Below, one piece after another: positions 32,860 to 45,600 of a stretch of 64,000 nucleotides of DNA. The notes under the pieces were generated by a model. The model did not search any database. It saw only the letters and a list, made by a program, of their open reading frames with translations, and was not told the origin of the DNA. The DNA lies in the NCBI GenBank assembly GCA_030052745.1, contig JANBVO010000053.1, positions 147,247-211,246 of the forward strand, read 5' to 3'. Each line of letters begins with the position of its first letter. Position 1 is the first letter of the stretch. This DNA comes from Pleurostoma richardsiae. Lineage: Eukaryota; Ascomycota; Sordariomycetes; Calosphaeriales; Pleurostomataceae. Made by a program: the position numbers and the translations under genes.

Positions 32860-34700
32860 CTATCCAAAGAGCCTCAACCCCGTGTCTTCCACTGCCACGC
32901 CGCCCATCTCTTCGTCCGACTCTTCCTCCTCGCCCAACTCCATCACCTTGCCGAACAGCGTCCCGAAGAAGCGGTCAACGGCGTCCGCCTCCCAGGTGTT
33001 CCTGTTCTCTGGTGCCATGAAGTTCTGCAACTTCTCGTGGACCGTGAAACGGAGCTTCCGGCCTTTGCTAGCCTTCCTATCAACCTGCTTCCTCGTCTTT
33101 GCCTCCTTGAGGGCCGACCACCGCACCGTGGAGACGGCGCTGCCTGGGGCTGACGGGTCCATGGTCCGCTGGTCGACGAGCTCCTTGAGCAACAGCTGGT
33201 AGAAGTCGCCGTCGTCGTAGATCTCGGGGTCCTCCCCGACCTTCTTTGCAGCCTGGATCGGCGCGCAGGATCGGGGCATCTGCGTCCTTTTGACCAGGCG
33301 CTCGGAGTTGAGCAGCTGGTCTTCCAGGACGGAAACTAGGGACTGCGTGGCAGATGATCCGATCTTACGGGTTGTCGCGACCGCTGTCGTGCTCTTGATC
33401 TTGGTCGACCACTTGTTCAGCACCTTCTTCCTGTAGGACACGGCCCTCTTCTCCGTAGCCTCCATCTCATCCCACATATCCTGGGCCGTCAGCTCAGCGT
33501 CTTCCTCTCTCTTCCGCTTCTGCCCGGCTGTCGACTCGGGTAGAATGCTGGACCGGAAGCTGTCAATGGTGTTCCATAATTTGACGGCTGCTTCCTCGGC
33601 TGCCTGATACGGCTCTTGTCCTGCCTCGCTCTCGTTGTCGGCGACATTGAACGAATTGGCAGAGATGAGAGCCTTCTGCAGCCGGATCCGGATGTTCAGG
33701 AGCGAGTCGAACCCTCGGCGCTGCTGCCGGACCGCAAGCCCTTTCTCCGCATCGGCCTTGGCAGCTTGCGAGACGTTTGCCAGCAAGGTTCTGGGGCCTT
33801 CGCTCATGAGTTTCCTGAGCTCGGCTCTCTCTGGATCTTCCTCCTCATCGTCCTCACTGGCGCCCTCGTCTTCCTCCTCATCCTCTTCGTCTTCTCCCTC
33901 CACGTCTGAATCCTGAGCGGAGTCAGAAGCATCCGTGTCTGACAATTCTGCCCCGTTTAGTTTTGTTTCTGAGAGCTCAGATCCGGAATATCCTCCGGAC
34001 TCGGCATCCGACCCGCTTTCGTCGTTCTCGGACTCCTCAGCCTCTAGATCCAAAAGGCCATCGAGCATGTCATCCTCGTCCTCCGACCCAGACATGAAAT
34101 CTGCGGCAGTCGGCCTCTTATTGCGCTTCACTTTGCCGTCTTTGGGCTTCGAACTGCCCCTGAAGGTGAAGTCCTTGAACGCTTCCTCATCGCTCGACCC
34201 GAACGCCTCGTCGCTGTCGATCTCCTCATCTGGGGCGCCTATGCTGTCCTTTGCCAGGTCCGCCGTCTCGGGGTCGTCGAATTCTTCGGAACCCGACTCT
34301 TCGGAGCCCTCAACATCGTCTTCCGAAGCGGAGTCGCCCTCGCTGCTTTCGTCCAGGGCCGCGCGGCTGGTCCGTTTCCCGCGGTATTCGGGTCCCAGGG
34401 GGAGCTCCTGCTGCTGGCGGAGTCTGCTCTTGCTACATTGTCACTGTTAGCAACGCTCATGCTACCGGGAGTCAACAGCAGGTACATACCCCACAGAGAC
34501 GTAGTGTTCCCTGCCCGCGGCAACATCCTCCTCACTCCCCTCGCTGTCGCTCTCGGTGCCGGGCGCGTTGTCTTCCGGATCGTAATCTTGCGCGCAAAGT
34601 CAGTAATTAGCATGGCTAGGTCTTGACCATGGAACGCACCTCTTCCCAGCTTCTTCTCAAGGTCGGCGAGCGCCTGAACCCGGCTCTTCTTCGCCGCCAT
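32860..34700 (-). CDS. BFR2: BFR2/AATF ribosome biogenesis protein
   Basis: Three exons (34640-34700, 34490-34586, 32860-34432), 576 residues. The joined N-terminus gives MAAKKSRVQALADLEKK, then an acidic stretch, then SRLRQQQELPLGPEYRGKRTSR, the conserved Bfr2 block. Long Asp/Glu/Ser runs follow, then the AATF-type helical region (RGFDSLLNIRIRLQKALISANSF) and the C-terminal TRAUB domain (KASKGRKLRFTVHEKLQNFM). Bfr2 is an essential nucleolar factor of the small-subunit processome needed for 18S rRNA production. ATG 34700 is the first in-frame ATG; the frame upstream has only a TTG. It is divergently paired with IND1 across 339 nt. Confidence 0.94.
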
Positions 34701-35039
34701 CTTGTGCTGCTGAGCGATGTAAACTCTCGCCTGTACGGGGTCGGACTCCACAGTCAAGCGTTTTCTTTTTTCGAGGGGAACAGAGGAGAATTTTAGCGGT
34801 GGGTGCTGGCAGAAAGTTAGTGGACGTTAGTGCCGACTGGGCGGGCTGAGCTTCCAATTGGTTGGAAGCCACAGAGGATGTCGCATCAGTACTTGCTCAT
34901 GACGCCGTTGGGGATATATATGCACTATTTGTATTCAGTTCCGGGTTTGAAATGAATGGTCCCTGTTTCTGTGATCTGATTGATTTAGTTTCGAACAGCC
35001 TCAACTTCATATCGTCGAGGGGAGGCGGAAGTCATCAAT
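34701..35039. other. Divergent promoter BFR2 / IND1
   Basis: 339 nt shared by two outward-facing genes. No obvious TATA box. The shortness suggests a shared bidirectional promoter. Confidence 0.5.
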
Positions 35040-36206
35040 ATGAGCCGGGTTGCGCGCCGGCTGTTCCACTCCTGCAGGTGTTTGCAACATGAGAACCCTC
35101 TTGTAAGTCGCTGGACACTGCGTCAATCTGGCTGTTCGGATCTGATAATTTAAAGGGCCTTCCGAGGACCGGGTCAATACCACGGTTCCGGCGTGGCCTC
35201 CCTGAGAAACGAAAGATCAAGGACGTGTCCAAGGTCATCGCCGTGTCCTCCGCCAAAGGGGGCGTAGGCAAGAGCACAATTGCAGGTGAATAGGCCTTCA
35301 CAACCTGACCCGGCCCTTCGAAACTAGATATTAACCGTAATATCTATCCTCAGCCAACCTGGCCCTCGCCTATGCAAGGCTGGGCTACCGGTCCGGTATA
35401 TTAGACACCGACATCTTCGGGCCATCCATCCCGACTCTCTTTAACCTCAATGAAGAACCGCGGTTATCACGGAGTACGTAGACCCCTGCTGATGCTATAA
35501 ACATGCCCGTGTCTGAGAGGATGGAATCACGCAGACAATCAGCTCCTCCCCCTCTCCAACTACGGCGTCAAGACCATGTCCATGGGCTACCTCGTCGGCG
35601 AAGACGCTCCGGTCGTCTGGCGCGGCCTCATGGTCATGAAGGCCCTCCAGCAGCTCCTGCACGAGGTAGACTGGGGCGGCCTGGACATCCTCGTGCTCGA
35701 TCTGCCGCCAGGCACGGGGGACACCCAGCTGAGCGTGACGCAGCAGATCGTACTAGATGGTGAGTGTAGCCCGTCACCCCCGGAAAACTTCCTCCTCCTC
35801 TCCTATGCAACACACCCACAGCCATACAAGGCAAGTCACATAGACTGACCGGCGGTAAGGTTCCATAATCGTGACCACCCCCCACACCCTCGCCGTCAAG
35901 GATGCCGTCCGGGGCATCAACATGTTCAAGAAGGTGAACGTGCCGATCCTGGGTCTCGTTCAGAACATGTCGCTGTTCCGCTGCCCCTGCTGCGGCGAGG
36001 CGAGTCACGTCTTCGGCTCCGACGCCGGCGTGCGCGCCGCCTGCGCCGACCACGGCATCGACGTCCTCGCAGACCTGCCGCTCGACCCGGGCATCTCGAG
36101 CAGCGCCCACGCCGGCAGGCCGACGGTGGTCTCGGAGCCGGACGGCGCCAGCGCGAGGACGTTTATGGATATCGCGAGGGTTACGGCGGGGAAGATTGGG
36201 ATGTAG
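35040..36206 (+). CDS. IND1: Fe-S assembly factor IND1/NUBPL for complex I
   Basis: Five exons (35040-35102, 35156-35285, 35354-35473, 35535-35759, 35860-36206), 294 residues. A short Arg-rich presequence ([20 protein letters not shown]) marks mitochondrial import. The Mrp/NBP35 P-loop reads [10 protein letters not shown] (deviant Walker A, residues 53-62), followed by [38 protein letters not shown] (switch II) and the CxxC motif in FRCPCCG, which binds the bridging [4Fe-4S] cluster between two subunits. Ind1/NUBPL delivers clusters to respiratory complex I in the matrix. A multi-exon gene with tiny introns: 53, 68, 61 and 100 nt. Acceptors of introns 1 and 4 are AAAG and TAAG. Confidence 0.93.
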
Positions 36207-36605
36207 ACGGCGGCCACTTACTTCTCATAACGAGATGTGTACAACATACGATCCCTCGAGAGAAGAGCCTCTCGACAGGCGTGATCATGTGAAGGGATTC
36301 GTCAAGTAGAGATTAGATACTATGTACGACTAAGTGCTATCTTTCATCAGGTGAGAGGGGTATCATAATGTGTCTCGAATGCATACGCAGAGAAAGGCGC
36401 AGGAGCATAATCCTGCTCCAGGTGGTGTTTTGAGAGAGGCAGATAAAAAGCAGTGCGTGTGAGAGGGGCGTGCCTTGAAAGAAGGGCGTCAGGATGAATG
36501 GGTATCGGCACCCAAAAATGCATTCATCCCCTGCAAAACGGGCTATAACCCATGATCGTGGGTCCAACCAAATCTCCGCACTCTCGACCCGTCAAACCTG
36601 CTGTC
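36207..36605. other. Convergent intergenic region
   Basis: 399 nt between the IND1 and GEM1 stop codons; 3' UTRs only as far as can be seen. Confidence 0.45.
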
Positions 36606-38593
36606 TCATGGCGAGACCGTAGACCGTCTCCAGATGATCAACGCCGCCACCGCCGCGCAGGCCGTGGCCCCCAGCGCGAGGTACAAACTCGTCCGATCGG
36701 GCGGCGGCTCCTCGCTCTTGGGGAAGGCAGTGCTGGGGTTCGTCGCCGCCTCAGCCAGGGCGACGAACAGCTCGCTGATGCTGTCCCAAGTTACGCTGAC
36801 GTGCAGCGGAGAGCTCATGTTGAGGCCGGACGTGTACGCGTCGGGCTGCAGCTCGCTACGCTGCGTCGTCTTGTCCTTGTCGGCCTTGAGCGCCGTGTAG
36901 ATCGACGGCAGGCCGTCCAGCTGCGGGACGCGCGCGCGCAGGTCCACGATGTGCGAGAACGAGTCCGGGTCTGACGAGTCGTACGCGTAGCAGATGAGGT
37001 CGCAGGCGTCGAGCTTTGCCCGGTTCTCCAGGATCGCCGGCTCCAGCTCCCCGAGCTCCTCCAGGATCAAGTAGCACTGCTTGCCGCCGTGGAGCTCGAC
37101 GCTGTTGACAGCCCTGCGCGGGCGGATGGTGGGGCGGTGGAGAGGATCGAAGGGTCTGTTGAGGAAGGCATCGAGAAGCGACGACTTGCCTGCACCGGCT
37201 GCTCCGAGGATGTAGCAAAGCACCACGTTTCGTTCCACTCTGCCGGGTCTCCGCCGCCTTTTACGGGGCTTCGTTATCTTGAGTGCCGCTGTGATGGGGT
37301 CTTTGAGATTGGGTGGCTCGAATCCTAGGTAGGCAAGGTACTCGATCGTCGTCCTCGGCTCGAGGAATGTGGTCATACTCCACTGTGCGAGCCAACCCTG
37401 GAGTGTAACATGGCCGGCTTCGTTACGGACGGTAGAAGAGGGGAAGGAGTTATCTATCCATGATGTTGGGATGCCCGGAGTTGGGGCAAACAGCGCTGCG
37501 AGCTCTTCATCATTTAATCCTCCATCATTGTCCTTGTCAAAGAGCAGGAAAAGATCGACAAAGAAGCGGTATCCGGCAGGGCTGAGCTCGGCAGAGGAGA
37601 ACTCGGGCACGTCAAACTTAGGGTGAAGGAAGCTATCCTCCAGGCTCAAGCTATCGGTATAGTTGTACTTCCGCAGAATGATCCAGATTGTTTCGTGGCG
37701 GCCCTTCTCGGCATATAGCTTGTTCAGCTGCAGGAACCCCTGCAGGTCAAGGCCCTTGTCAATGTCTGTCCCAGGTGATGCCTTGCCAATGGTCAATTTG
37801 ATGTTGTCCAGATCGTCCTGCGTCAGTGACTTGTCGAAGGACTTTGACTGGAACTCATGCAGCTCCTTATCATTGAGATATCCATCCTGGTCCTTGTCGC
37901 AGAGATAGAATATCCTCTTGAGCGCCTCTACGCAGGCCGGCTTCAGGTTTCCTTCCTTGTAGTCGAATAGCGGTGCTATGGGGTGTGTGACAGCCTTCTG
38001 GCAAAGGAAGAAAACCTCGTTGACGTTGCGATGCTCGCGGGCACTGGTGCGGATGCAGGAATCGATCTCGCGGAACTCGGCCATGACGGGGAGCATCTCC
38101 TCCTCGACGACCTGGGCTGTGTTCCCATCTCCTGTCAGGTCGGCCTTGTTGGCGCAGAGGACGACTGGGACGTTCACGCCGAGGGAGCGGAAGTAGGGCA
38201 TCCAGAAGAGGGCGACGCGCTCATAGCTGTAGTGGTCGGAGTAGACGAGCAGGATGACATTGCACTTTCGGATCTCCTTGCGGAGGGTTGTGCGGTCCTG
38301 GGGGCGGGCAGAGGTGTCGACGATGGTGGTGGTAACATTTTCGGGGGTGCCGATGCTGGGCGGGATGGTGATCTGGGGTAGGACGGGCTGGATCTTGTTG
38401 GTGATGAAGACGTCCTTGACCAGCGAGGCGATGAGGCTGGACTTGCCGGTGCCCTCGTCTCCACAGACGCAGACGCGCACTTGTTGATGTTTGACAGCGG
38501 TCAGCGCACCAGAGAACAGCGACATAATGACGATGACAACGGCGGTGGCATCGCTGTGATTGCGGCGGTCTGGCAGTTCATACCTGTGGTCAT
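36606..38593 (-). CDS. GEM1: Miro GTPase Gem1 (ERMES regulator)
   Basis: Best model has two exons, 38584-38593 and 36606-38479, with a 104-nt intron (donor GTATGA, branch GCTGAC, acceptor CAACAAG). It gives [17 protein letters not shown] at the N-terminus, the form I remember for fungal Gem1; 627 residues. Reading without the intron would start at ATG 38525 and add [15 protein letters not shown]. Domains: GTPase 1 (P-loop residues 10-17, DTSA, NKAD), EF-hands [12 protein letters not shown] and [12 protein letters not shown], GTPase 2 ([11 protein letters not shown]), and a C-terminal anchor ([19 protein letters not shown]). Gem1 sits in the mitochondrial outer membrane and controls mitochondrial shape, inheritance and ER-mitochondria contacts. 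Confidence 0.93.
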
Positions 38594-40076
38594 GGTTGTT
38601 GCAGCGACAGCCGACGGGAGCCGCAACCAGAATGGGCCAGCTAAGGGAGGGAAGCAGCAGTCAGGTCAGGCAGCTCCGGAACAGCGAACGGGAGCGGCGA
38701 GCTGTCTAGGCCATGACATCAGACACCAAGGAAAGTGGCTGCCGCGGGAGCAAACTTTGTGACGGCCCACCGGCGGAGGAGGACTCGGCGTTGCGCAGCG
38801 AAGACAAGCTGTGTGGCCGGCGGGAAGAAAGGCGGAGACAATGGAAGCGAGGCTCGTCAGTTGATCAGGGACCGAGGTAGGCAGACCACTAAGGTAAAAC
38901 TACCTACGCGGTCGGTAGGCACATCTGGGTCGGTAGGTAATGCTGAAGAAGAGGTCTCTCCTCTCTGGTCTCTGTCTCTGGCCTGTCTCTGGCTCAAATC
39001 GGCAACCCGCCTTGCCCCGTTTGATCCAGCGCTGGGGCCGGGCGGTTTTTCCGACAGACCAACAACCCCAAAAAGTACCATCCCTTGCACCTTAGCGAGG
39101 GCTTCCTTGCAATACCGCACGACTGGCCACTGAGAGCCGTCCCATTAGGTCTGTTCAGGCAGGTAACAAACCCCACCGGAGCTCGCTCGTCTCTGTTGTC
39201 TTCACAGTTGCTGATAATGATGAGAAGCTGTCGTGTTGCTGTTCAGTACAAGAGCTCGGACATGAGATTGAAAGAGACAGTCAGACGGAAGACCCATCAT
39301 AGAAATCCACAGACACACTATATTTCGTCATATCTTCGCCGGTCGCTTGCAAGGTATTGCTACAGCTAGATCTTCAGCCTATATCATACGACGATGCACA
39401 CGATTCAACGTCTGTTCTGTCCTCGAGTTATGGCTGTTTTATTCCCCCAATGTCCCGGCCTTCAGCTGAGGGAGACTGGGAAGACAATGGAGCCAGTCAT
39501 CCTGGTCTTGAGAAACAGTAGTTAAAGACCACTATAAGCATGCTCTTGAGTCTTATTAGACCCTCAATATAGCAGTTCTTTAGGTGATTGTCTTTTAGAG
39601 AGGCGCATATGATCCCCTCAATCCCACCACCGATTCGGTCTCCATCTTACCCCACACTTATCTGGAACCGGGGGCATGGCATCCCCCCTCTTCTCGGTTT
39701 AAGGCGACCGACACCTCCTCCCGATGCTCCCAGACCCCTGCGCCGGTCGCTGTCCGTCCATTAATTGATCGCATGAGCCTTTAATCGCTAGCCCTTCTGT
39801 ACCACGTACCACGTTGCTGTCAACCAACGTCGATCCCCTCACTTCGTTGTGCTCTTTGTGACCACCGGCTCCCAAGTTCTCTCAAGCTGTACATACGACT
39901 CCTTCTCGCTGCGCAGCCTATCACTCTACTGTCGTCTGCTCGTACCAAACCTGTCTGAGTATACGGCGTGTCGCTGCTGCCGCGGCCCTTGAGCTGGACG
40001 GCCGATCACCTGCGCCAAGCAGAGCGCCCACATCACCCACATCACCCACGCCTATCTGCCGCCATTCGAGAACGCC
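38594..40076. other. Divergent promoter GEM1 / creC
   Basis: 1.5 kb. The part next to creC (from about 39700) is pyrimidine- and CA-rich, as in long fungal leaders, with a 9-nt direct repeat CATCACCCA at 40031-40048. Several TAGGTA/TACCTA elements lie at 38870-38940. No gene recognised. Confidence 0.45.
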
Positions 40077-42611
40077 ATGTTGTAAGAGACCCCCCCTCCC
40101 CTGACGCAGCTACAGCGCATTGCAGACAGACAGGTTTCCCTCTGCTCGACACGCCAGCATGCTAACACTTCTATCTCCAATCTGGCAGTGTCCTTCCGCC
40201 CCCGCCACGGTACCCGACCCAGGCGGCATACAATGCCGCCATGGTGGGCCACCAGGTGCCCATGATCGAGACCAACAACATCCTCTCGAACCCTGAGGAC
40301 CAGTTCTTGGTCGGCGAGGGTGAGTCCCTATACCCCGCGCGTTGCTTGAGCCGTCCACCCCAGGTTGCGCCAGGCTGCCGTCGCGCTCCCACACAAGTAC
40401 AGGGAAAGCAGGATGAAGCAGAGAGTTTAGGATGATAGAGATGAAAGCATTGAAGAACATAGCTAAGCTTACTGATCTTCTCTGCAGGCACCTACGTTCT
40501 GAAGGAAGACCTCCACCTAGCGACCCCCCCGCCACATCCCTCCGAGGCCCCCGTCGTCAACCCGAACCCCCTCTCCACGGCCCCGCAGCCGGCCACAGCC
40601 GGCACAAAGATCTCGCTGCTCAACCTCGACGTGCGGCAGCTGCCTCTACTTTACCGTGGCCTCTCCGCCTCCAGCCTGATGTCATCGGGCGGCATTCCCC
40701 CGAGCAGCATCCAGGAGCACCCCAACGAGAGCGAGTTCTCCTCCGACCCGGCCTTCAGCACCGGCAGCGACGCCGGTCTGCGCGCCTCCAGCGACGCGGC
40801 TCTGGCCTCGGGTGTGTCCATCGGGTCCTCGGCCCCTGTCTTCGGCGAGGGCAATGCGGCGCTGCAAGGGTCGGGAGGAGGCGGCGGGGGGCTGTCGTCC
40901 AAGGACGCGGGCAAGCGGCGCAAGCCCAAGAACAACATGACCAAGAGCAACTCATCCTTCATCAGCCGGGTCATTGTGCACGAGACGCTGAGCAGGCGGC
41001 TGCAGGACCGGCCGAACGACGGGCTGTATGCGTTTGCGAACATCAATCGCGCGTTCCAGTGGCTGGATATGTCGTCGCCCAACAAGGTGGGTTACGAAGC
41101 GCGGAGGCGCACTGGTGCATATCAAGCTTGGGGTGTTGAGCCGCTAATGTTATGGCCATAGGCGGATTACCTGACGAAAGTGCTGTTTACGAAGGCGCAT
41201 TGCCTGTGCCACGACGTCAATCCGATTACAAAAAGCACACAACATGTAGATGTCATTATGGGTTTCTCAACAGGTGAGATCATCTGGTGGGAGCCCATTT
41301 CACAACGCTACACGCGGCTGAATAAGAACGTAAGGGCCCTGAGGAAATATCAGTGTCGCATGATGTGGCAGTTGACTGAGTCCTGACGCCTTGTAGGGCA
41401 TCATAAACGGTACGCCAGTGTCGGAGATCAAATGGATACCTGGCTCGGAAAACCTGTTCCTCGCCGCGCATATGGATGGCTCTCTGGTCGTGTACGACAA
41501 GGAGAAGGAGGACACGGCCTTTGCGCCGGCGGATGAGCACTCCAAGGAGAATGGTGACGGCGACGACCCATTTGCGGACGCCAACGGGGCGAACGGCTCG
41601 CAGAACCGTATACAGATCAATAAGTCGGTCCACTCAAAGAACCAGAAGTTCAACCCGGTCGCGGCGTGGAAGCTGTCGAACCAGCGCATCAATGCCTTTG
41701 CTTTCTCGCCTGACAACCGGCATCTAGCCGTGGTCTCGGAAGACGGCTCGCTACGGATAATCGACTACCTCAAAGAAGAGTAAGCCTCCTTATAGCTGCT
41801 ATGCCGAGGTTGAGGTTTTCTGTAACGCTCTTGCTGACATTTCGTACAGGCTTTTGGATCACTTCTACTCGTATTACGGCGGCCTGATATGTGTCACCTG
41901 GTCTCCGGATGGCAAGTACGTCCTGACAGGTGGCCAGGACGACCTCATCTCGATCTGGTGCGTGCCTGAGTCGGCCCTAGTGGCGCGGTGCCAGGGCCAC
42001 CACTCCTGGGTGACCTCCGTGGCCTTCGACCCCTGGCGATGCGACGACAAGAACTACCGATTCGGCAGCGTCGGCGAGGACTGCCGACTGTGCCTGTGGG
42101 ATTTCAACGTCGGCATGCTTCACCGGCCGAAAGCGGTAAGTCTACTACTCTCCATTTCGTCCTCCATAGGGAGAGATGAGCTCACGCTTGACCAGGCATC
42201 GGTTCGGCACCGCGGCTCGACCTCTTCGCGGTTCGCCTCGCCGCTCCACCGGGCCGAGACGCAAGGCACCTCCACCTCCGCCAGCCGCATCCGGTCCAAC
42301 TCAACCGTGTCAGCCGACGGCGACGCGGAGGAGAACGGAGGCCCTCACCCGGTGGTGCCCCGGTCCGGCGTGGCCATACTGCCACCCGTCCTGACTAAGG
42401 TGGTGGATGCGGACCCGCTGTGCTGGCTGGGCTTCACGGAGGAGTCCATTATGACGAGCTGCAAATCTGGTGAGTACCCACTGTCTATTGGCAGACAGCC
42501 TGCCCACCCCCCCCTCTGGAAGAAGAGGCGCTGACGCCGCGATGAGAAGGGCACATCCGGACGTGGAACAGGCCAACAGACTCCCCAGCACAGACCGGAG
42601 ACGATTCATGA
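40077..42611 (+). CDS. creC: Catabolite repression WD40 protein CreC
   Basis: Eight exons (40077-40081, 40189-40319, 40488-41086, 41162-41329, 41397-41779, 41850-42135, 42196-42469, 42550-42611), 635 residues. The first coding exon is only ATGTT; joining gives [17 protein letters not shown] Pro/Ser-rich N-terminus precedes WD40 repeats: [79 protein letters not shown], and the closing GHIRTWNRP coded across the last intron. CreC holds and activates the deubiquitinase CreB, stabilising CreA-dependent carbon repression and permease turnover. A Ser-rich insertion (residues ~525-575) sits between the last repeats. It lies 4.9 kb upstream of creD on the same strand. Confidence 0.94.
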
Positions 42612-45600
42612 TGACCGATGGAGATGACTGGGTGACGAGAGAAGATGGATCTGTTGGGGACCTTGTACATGGAGTGGAATGGGCTTGCATGCACCGTTTG
42701 TATGCAACGTTTTCTTTTTTGAGTACTGACAGCGATACGATACCACGAAGTCGCCTCGTCAGGAGTAAAAGGTAGTTGGCAAGTCGACTGTACATCCTGC
42801 ATCCATCCACACGTACCTCGCTCGAGGCCCCCGCTGTGACAAGCGTGCGTGTCAGTTCGCTACGTGCCGGCGAGATATCTCCTAGCCAGTCCTGGGCAAG
42901 GCACAGGGGAGATACCGGGCCCCCTTACATATTAAGGTGCTGACTAACTGCCGCCGGACTGTCCTGAGGTGGGCACCATCAATGCATCCGGTGGAGATAT
43001 CTCACGATATCTGAAGAGGGCTCCACCACTTCAACAAGTTTCAAGACGTGCAGAGGATGGATCCCGGCTGGGCTGTGGCCAACTGTTATCCACCTCAGGC
43101 TGGACTCTGGAGTCCTGCCGGCTGGATCCGGGACGAGGAACCGGCCCTTTTATGGGAGAGGCTGGGAATATTTTTTCTCTCTTGCAAACCAGATTGAGGC
43201 TCAATACCCAAAATGCCTCCCGGTGAGTCAAGGCTAGAGGGAGAGAGGGGCGACGGGGCGCATACGTTTGAACAGACCGTCACAGACGGCAGGACGGGTA
43301 CACACCATCACTCCTGTCCCACCGCGCAGACAGTGGAGCCCGCCCTTTGTCTTTTGTCTTTTTTTATAGAACAAGAAAGTGGATTTCGTTACGGGTGCAA
43401 GACGGAATTTCCTGAATAGGCTCGCCGCGTCTCTGACGGCTGTGACGACGGGGCTTTTGCAGGACTCTCGTCGGGACATGCTGCAGCCGGCGCACCAACC
43501 AGATCAAACACGTGGGGGTGCTCAGGGTCTGAGATGTCGTGCCTGCGAGATCCGCTCCCCTGCGTATCGTATCGGTGAATCACCGTCGTGCCAGACAGGT
43601 CAGACCGCGTTGAGTGGCTGATGAGTCTGGCGAGAACCTGCTTGCCTGGCAGCCTGGCAGCCTGGCAAACCTGTAAGGGTGGACGGCCGCTTTATCGGGC
43701 GAGCCGCCGAAACGCCTATCAAGTGGAGCCCGCTTGGGAGGAGAGAGATATCCGCAAAAGGCTTTTTGCTCGCTCTTTCTCCTGGCCTTACCCTTGCCCA
43801 CACCTGTCTCAAAACTTTTTTTGCTGCCCGATCCAGAGCCGCTGATGCAAGTGGCAGGCCTGCCGTTAGGGGGGGAATCGAGCGCGACCCGATCTCAGCT
43901 CAGCGAGCGACCCAGGAACTGGCGCGGATAAAAGCCACAGTGGACCCGGCGCCGCGGGACTACTGCAGACGGCGGTGATACCGCTGCTGCACGTTCCCAT
44001 GGTGCAGCTCTGGTTATCTACAAGTCAGTATTTAACCGGCGATCCCTTATCTCGTCGTGCAGCCTATACGCGGGCCACACAGGTTCGACAGGAACTTGCA
44101 GGCCGTCAGCGCAGTCCGAAGATCTATCTGTCGTTACACGCGATATGCGGGTGCAGGTATGATGGTGGCCGAGATCCGAGTCGCAAGGGACGTGGCGTCA
44201 TTCAGAACGCCATTCAGGGTCGGAGGCTCCCTCCGGCATGTCAGCATCGAGGAAATCTTCGCTTCTGCAGCCGTGACGACGACTGGGTGGCGATATATGC
44301 CCGTCGGGAATAAGGTCCAGTTTAGTGTGGCTGGCCTATCTAAAGATCACTGTGTATGCCATGTACAAGACACTCCGTGTAGTGTAGGTGTAATGTACTG
44401 TAAGGCTGAGCGATCTCGGCCGAGGCGCTCCTTGAACGGCCCTGATGGCCAAGGATCTTGAGAAGCGTGTGGCATCCTCTGCATCTGTTGATCTTGTGTT
44501 GGGCCCTTTGATGAAACTGCAGTCTGCGCGCGCCATTGGGAAACGGGCCGTCTTTTAGAACTCTCTCGGCCGCGGGTCCTCAACTCCACTAGCAGGCGGC
44601 GACGGGTGGTGTAAATAAGAACCCACCAGCAATGCCGTCGTTAGTCCAGCCGAATAAACCCATCTCAGCGGGAGCGTCCGGACTAGCAGCAGCAGCACTT
44701 CTTCACTTGAAATAGCGGTGACACGTCGCCTTCAAGAGGCCCCTGGCAAGGCCTGAATCAAGGCTGTTCTGGTTCACCATCCATCCATCTTCCTCGCTTC
44801 CTTCGCGGCCACCGATGCTCGGAGCCACGACCGGAATAATGTCGCGGCTGGCACGTGTGAGCTCCGTGCACACAGCTGTGATCACAGGCTCCGGGCGAAT
44901 CGGATCGAGAGAGACGGCCCTCGGCAGACGGCACCCCCTCTGAGGCCGAGGATTAGCCACGGTGCCACGGCCGGTTCCCGGCTGGCGGCTGCGGCTTCTC
45001 GGTTGACAGGAGGTTCCTGGTACATGCCCGCCACTTTCTGGGTGCTTCTTTCCGGCTCTCCCATGCGCATCACTGTCAGAAGCATCATATGAAAGGGGTA
45101 TCAAGACGGTATCGTGCAAATTGTCTTGTGGTCGGCGGCCATTCAACCGAGGAACCGGAGCGTCGGAGTTCGGAGATGAGCCGGCGGGCACGACGGCTGG
45201 GCTGGCCGCCCTGCAATCCTCATGTGCACGGCACCTGTCACCTATGCGGTGCAAGGCGGTGTGTACGTGGGTGGCATCATTTCCGAGCCCAGAAGGTGAT
45301 TTCCGCCGTGCACCGTCGGAGTGTATGGTGTACCTGCTGAAGTACCTGGGTACTCAGGTATCCCGGGGCTGCGCACCCTCGCTAACTTTGACGAGCTTCG
45401 CCCATGTTGCTGCTGCGGTTTCGACACCTACTTTACGATAGAGAATCGCATGTGCCGTCATAAGATGCACCATCTCTGATGGACGTGCAGGGCATTCTAG
45501 GCGGGGAAGGCCTTTGGAGGGGCCGGAATGACTTAATAGGGAACCCAGGATGCACTGATCAGCCCACTAGATCGAGCCTGGGATCGCCCGGAAACCCATA

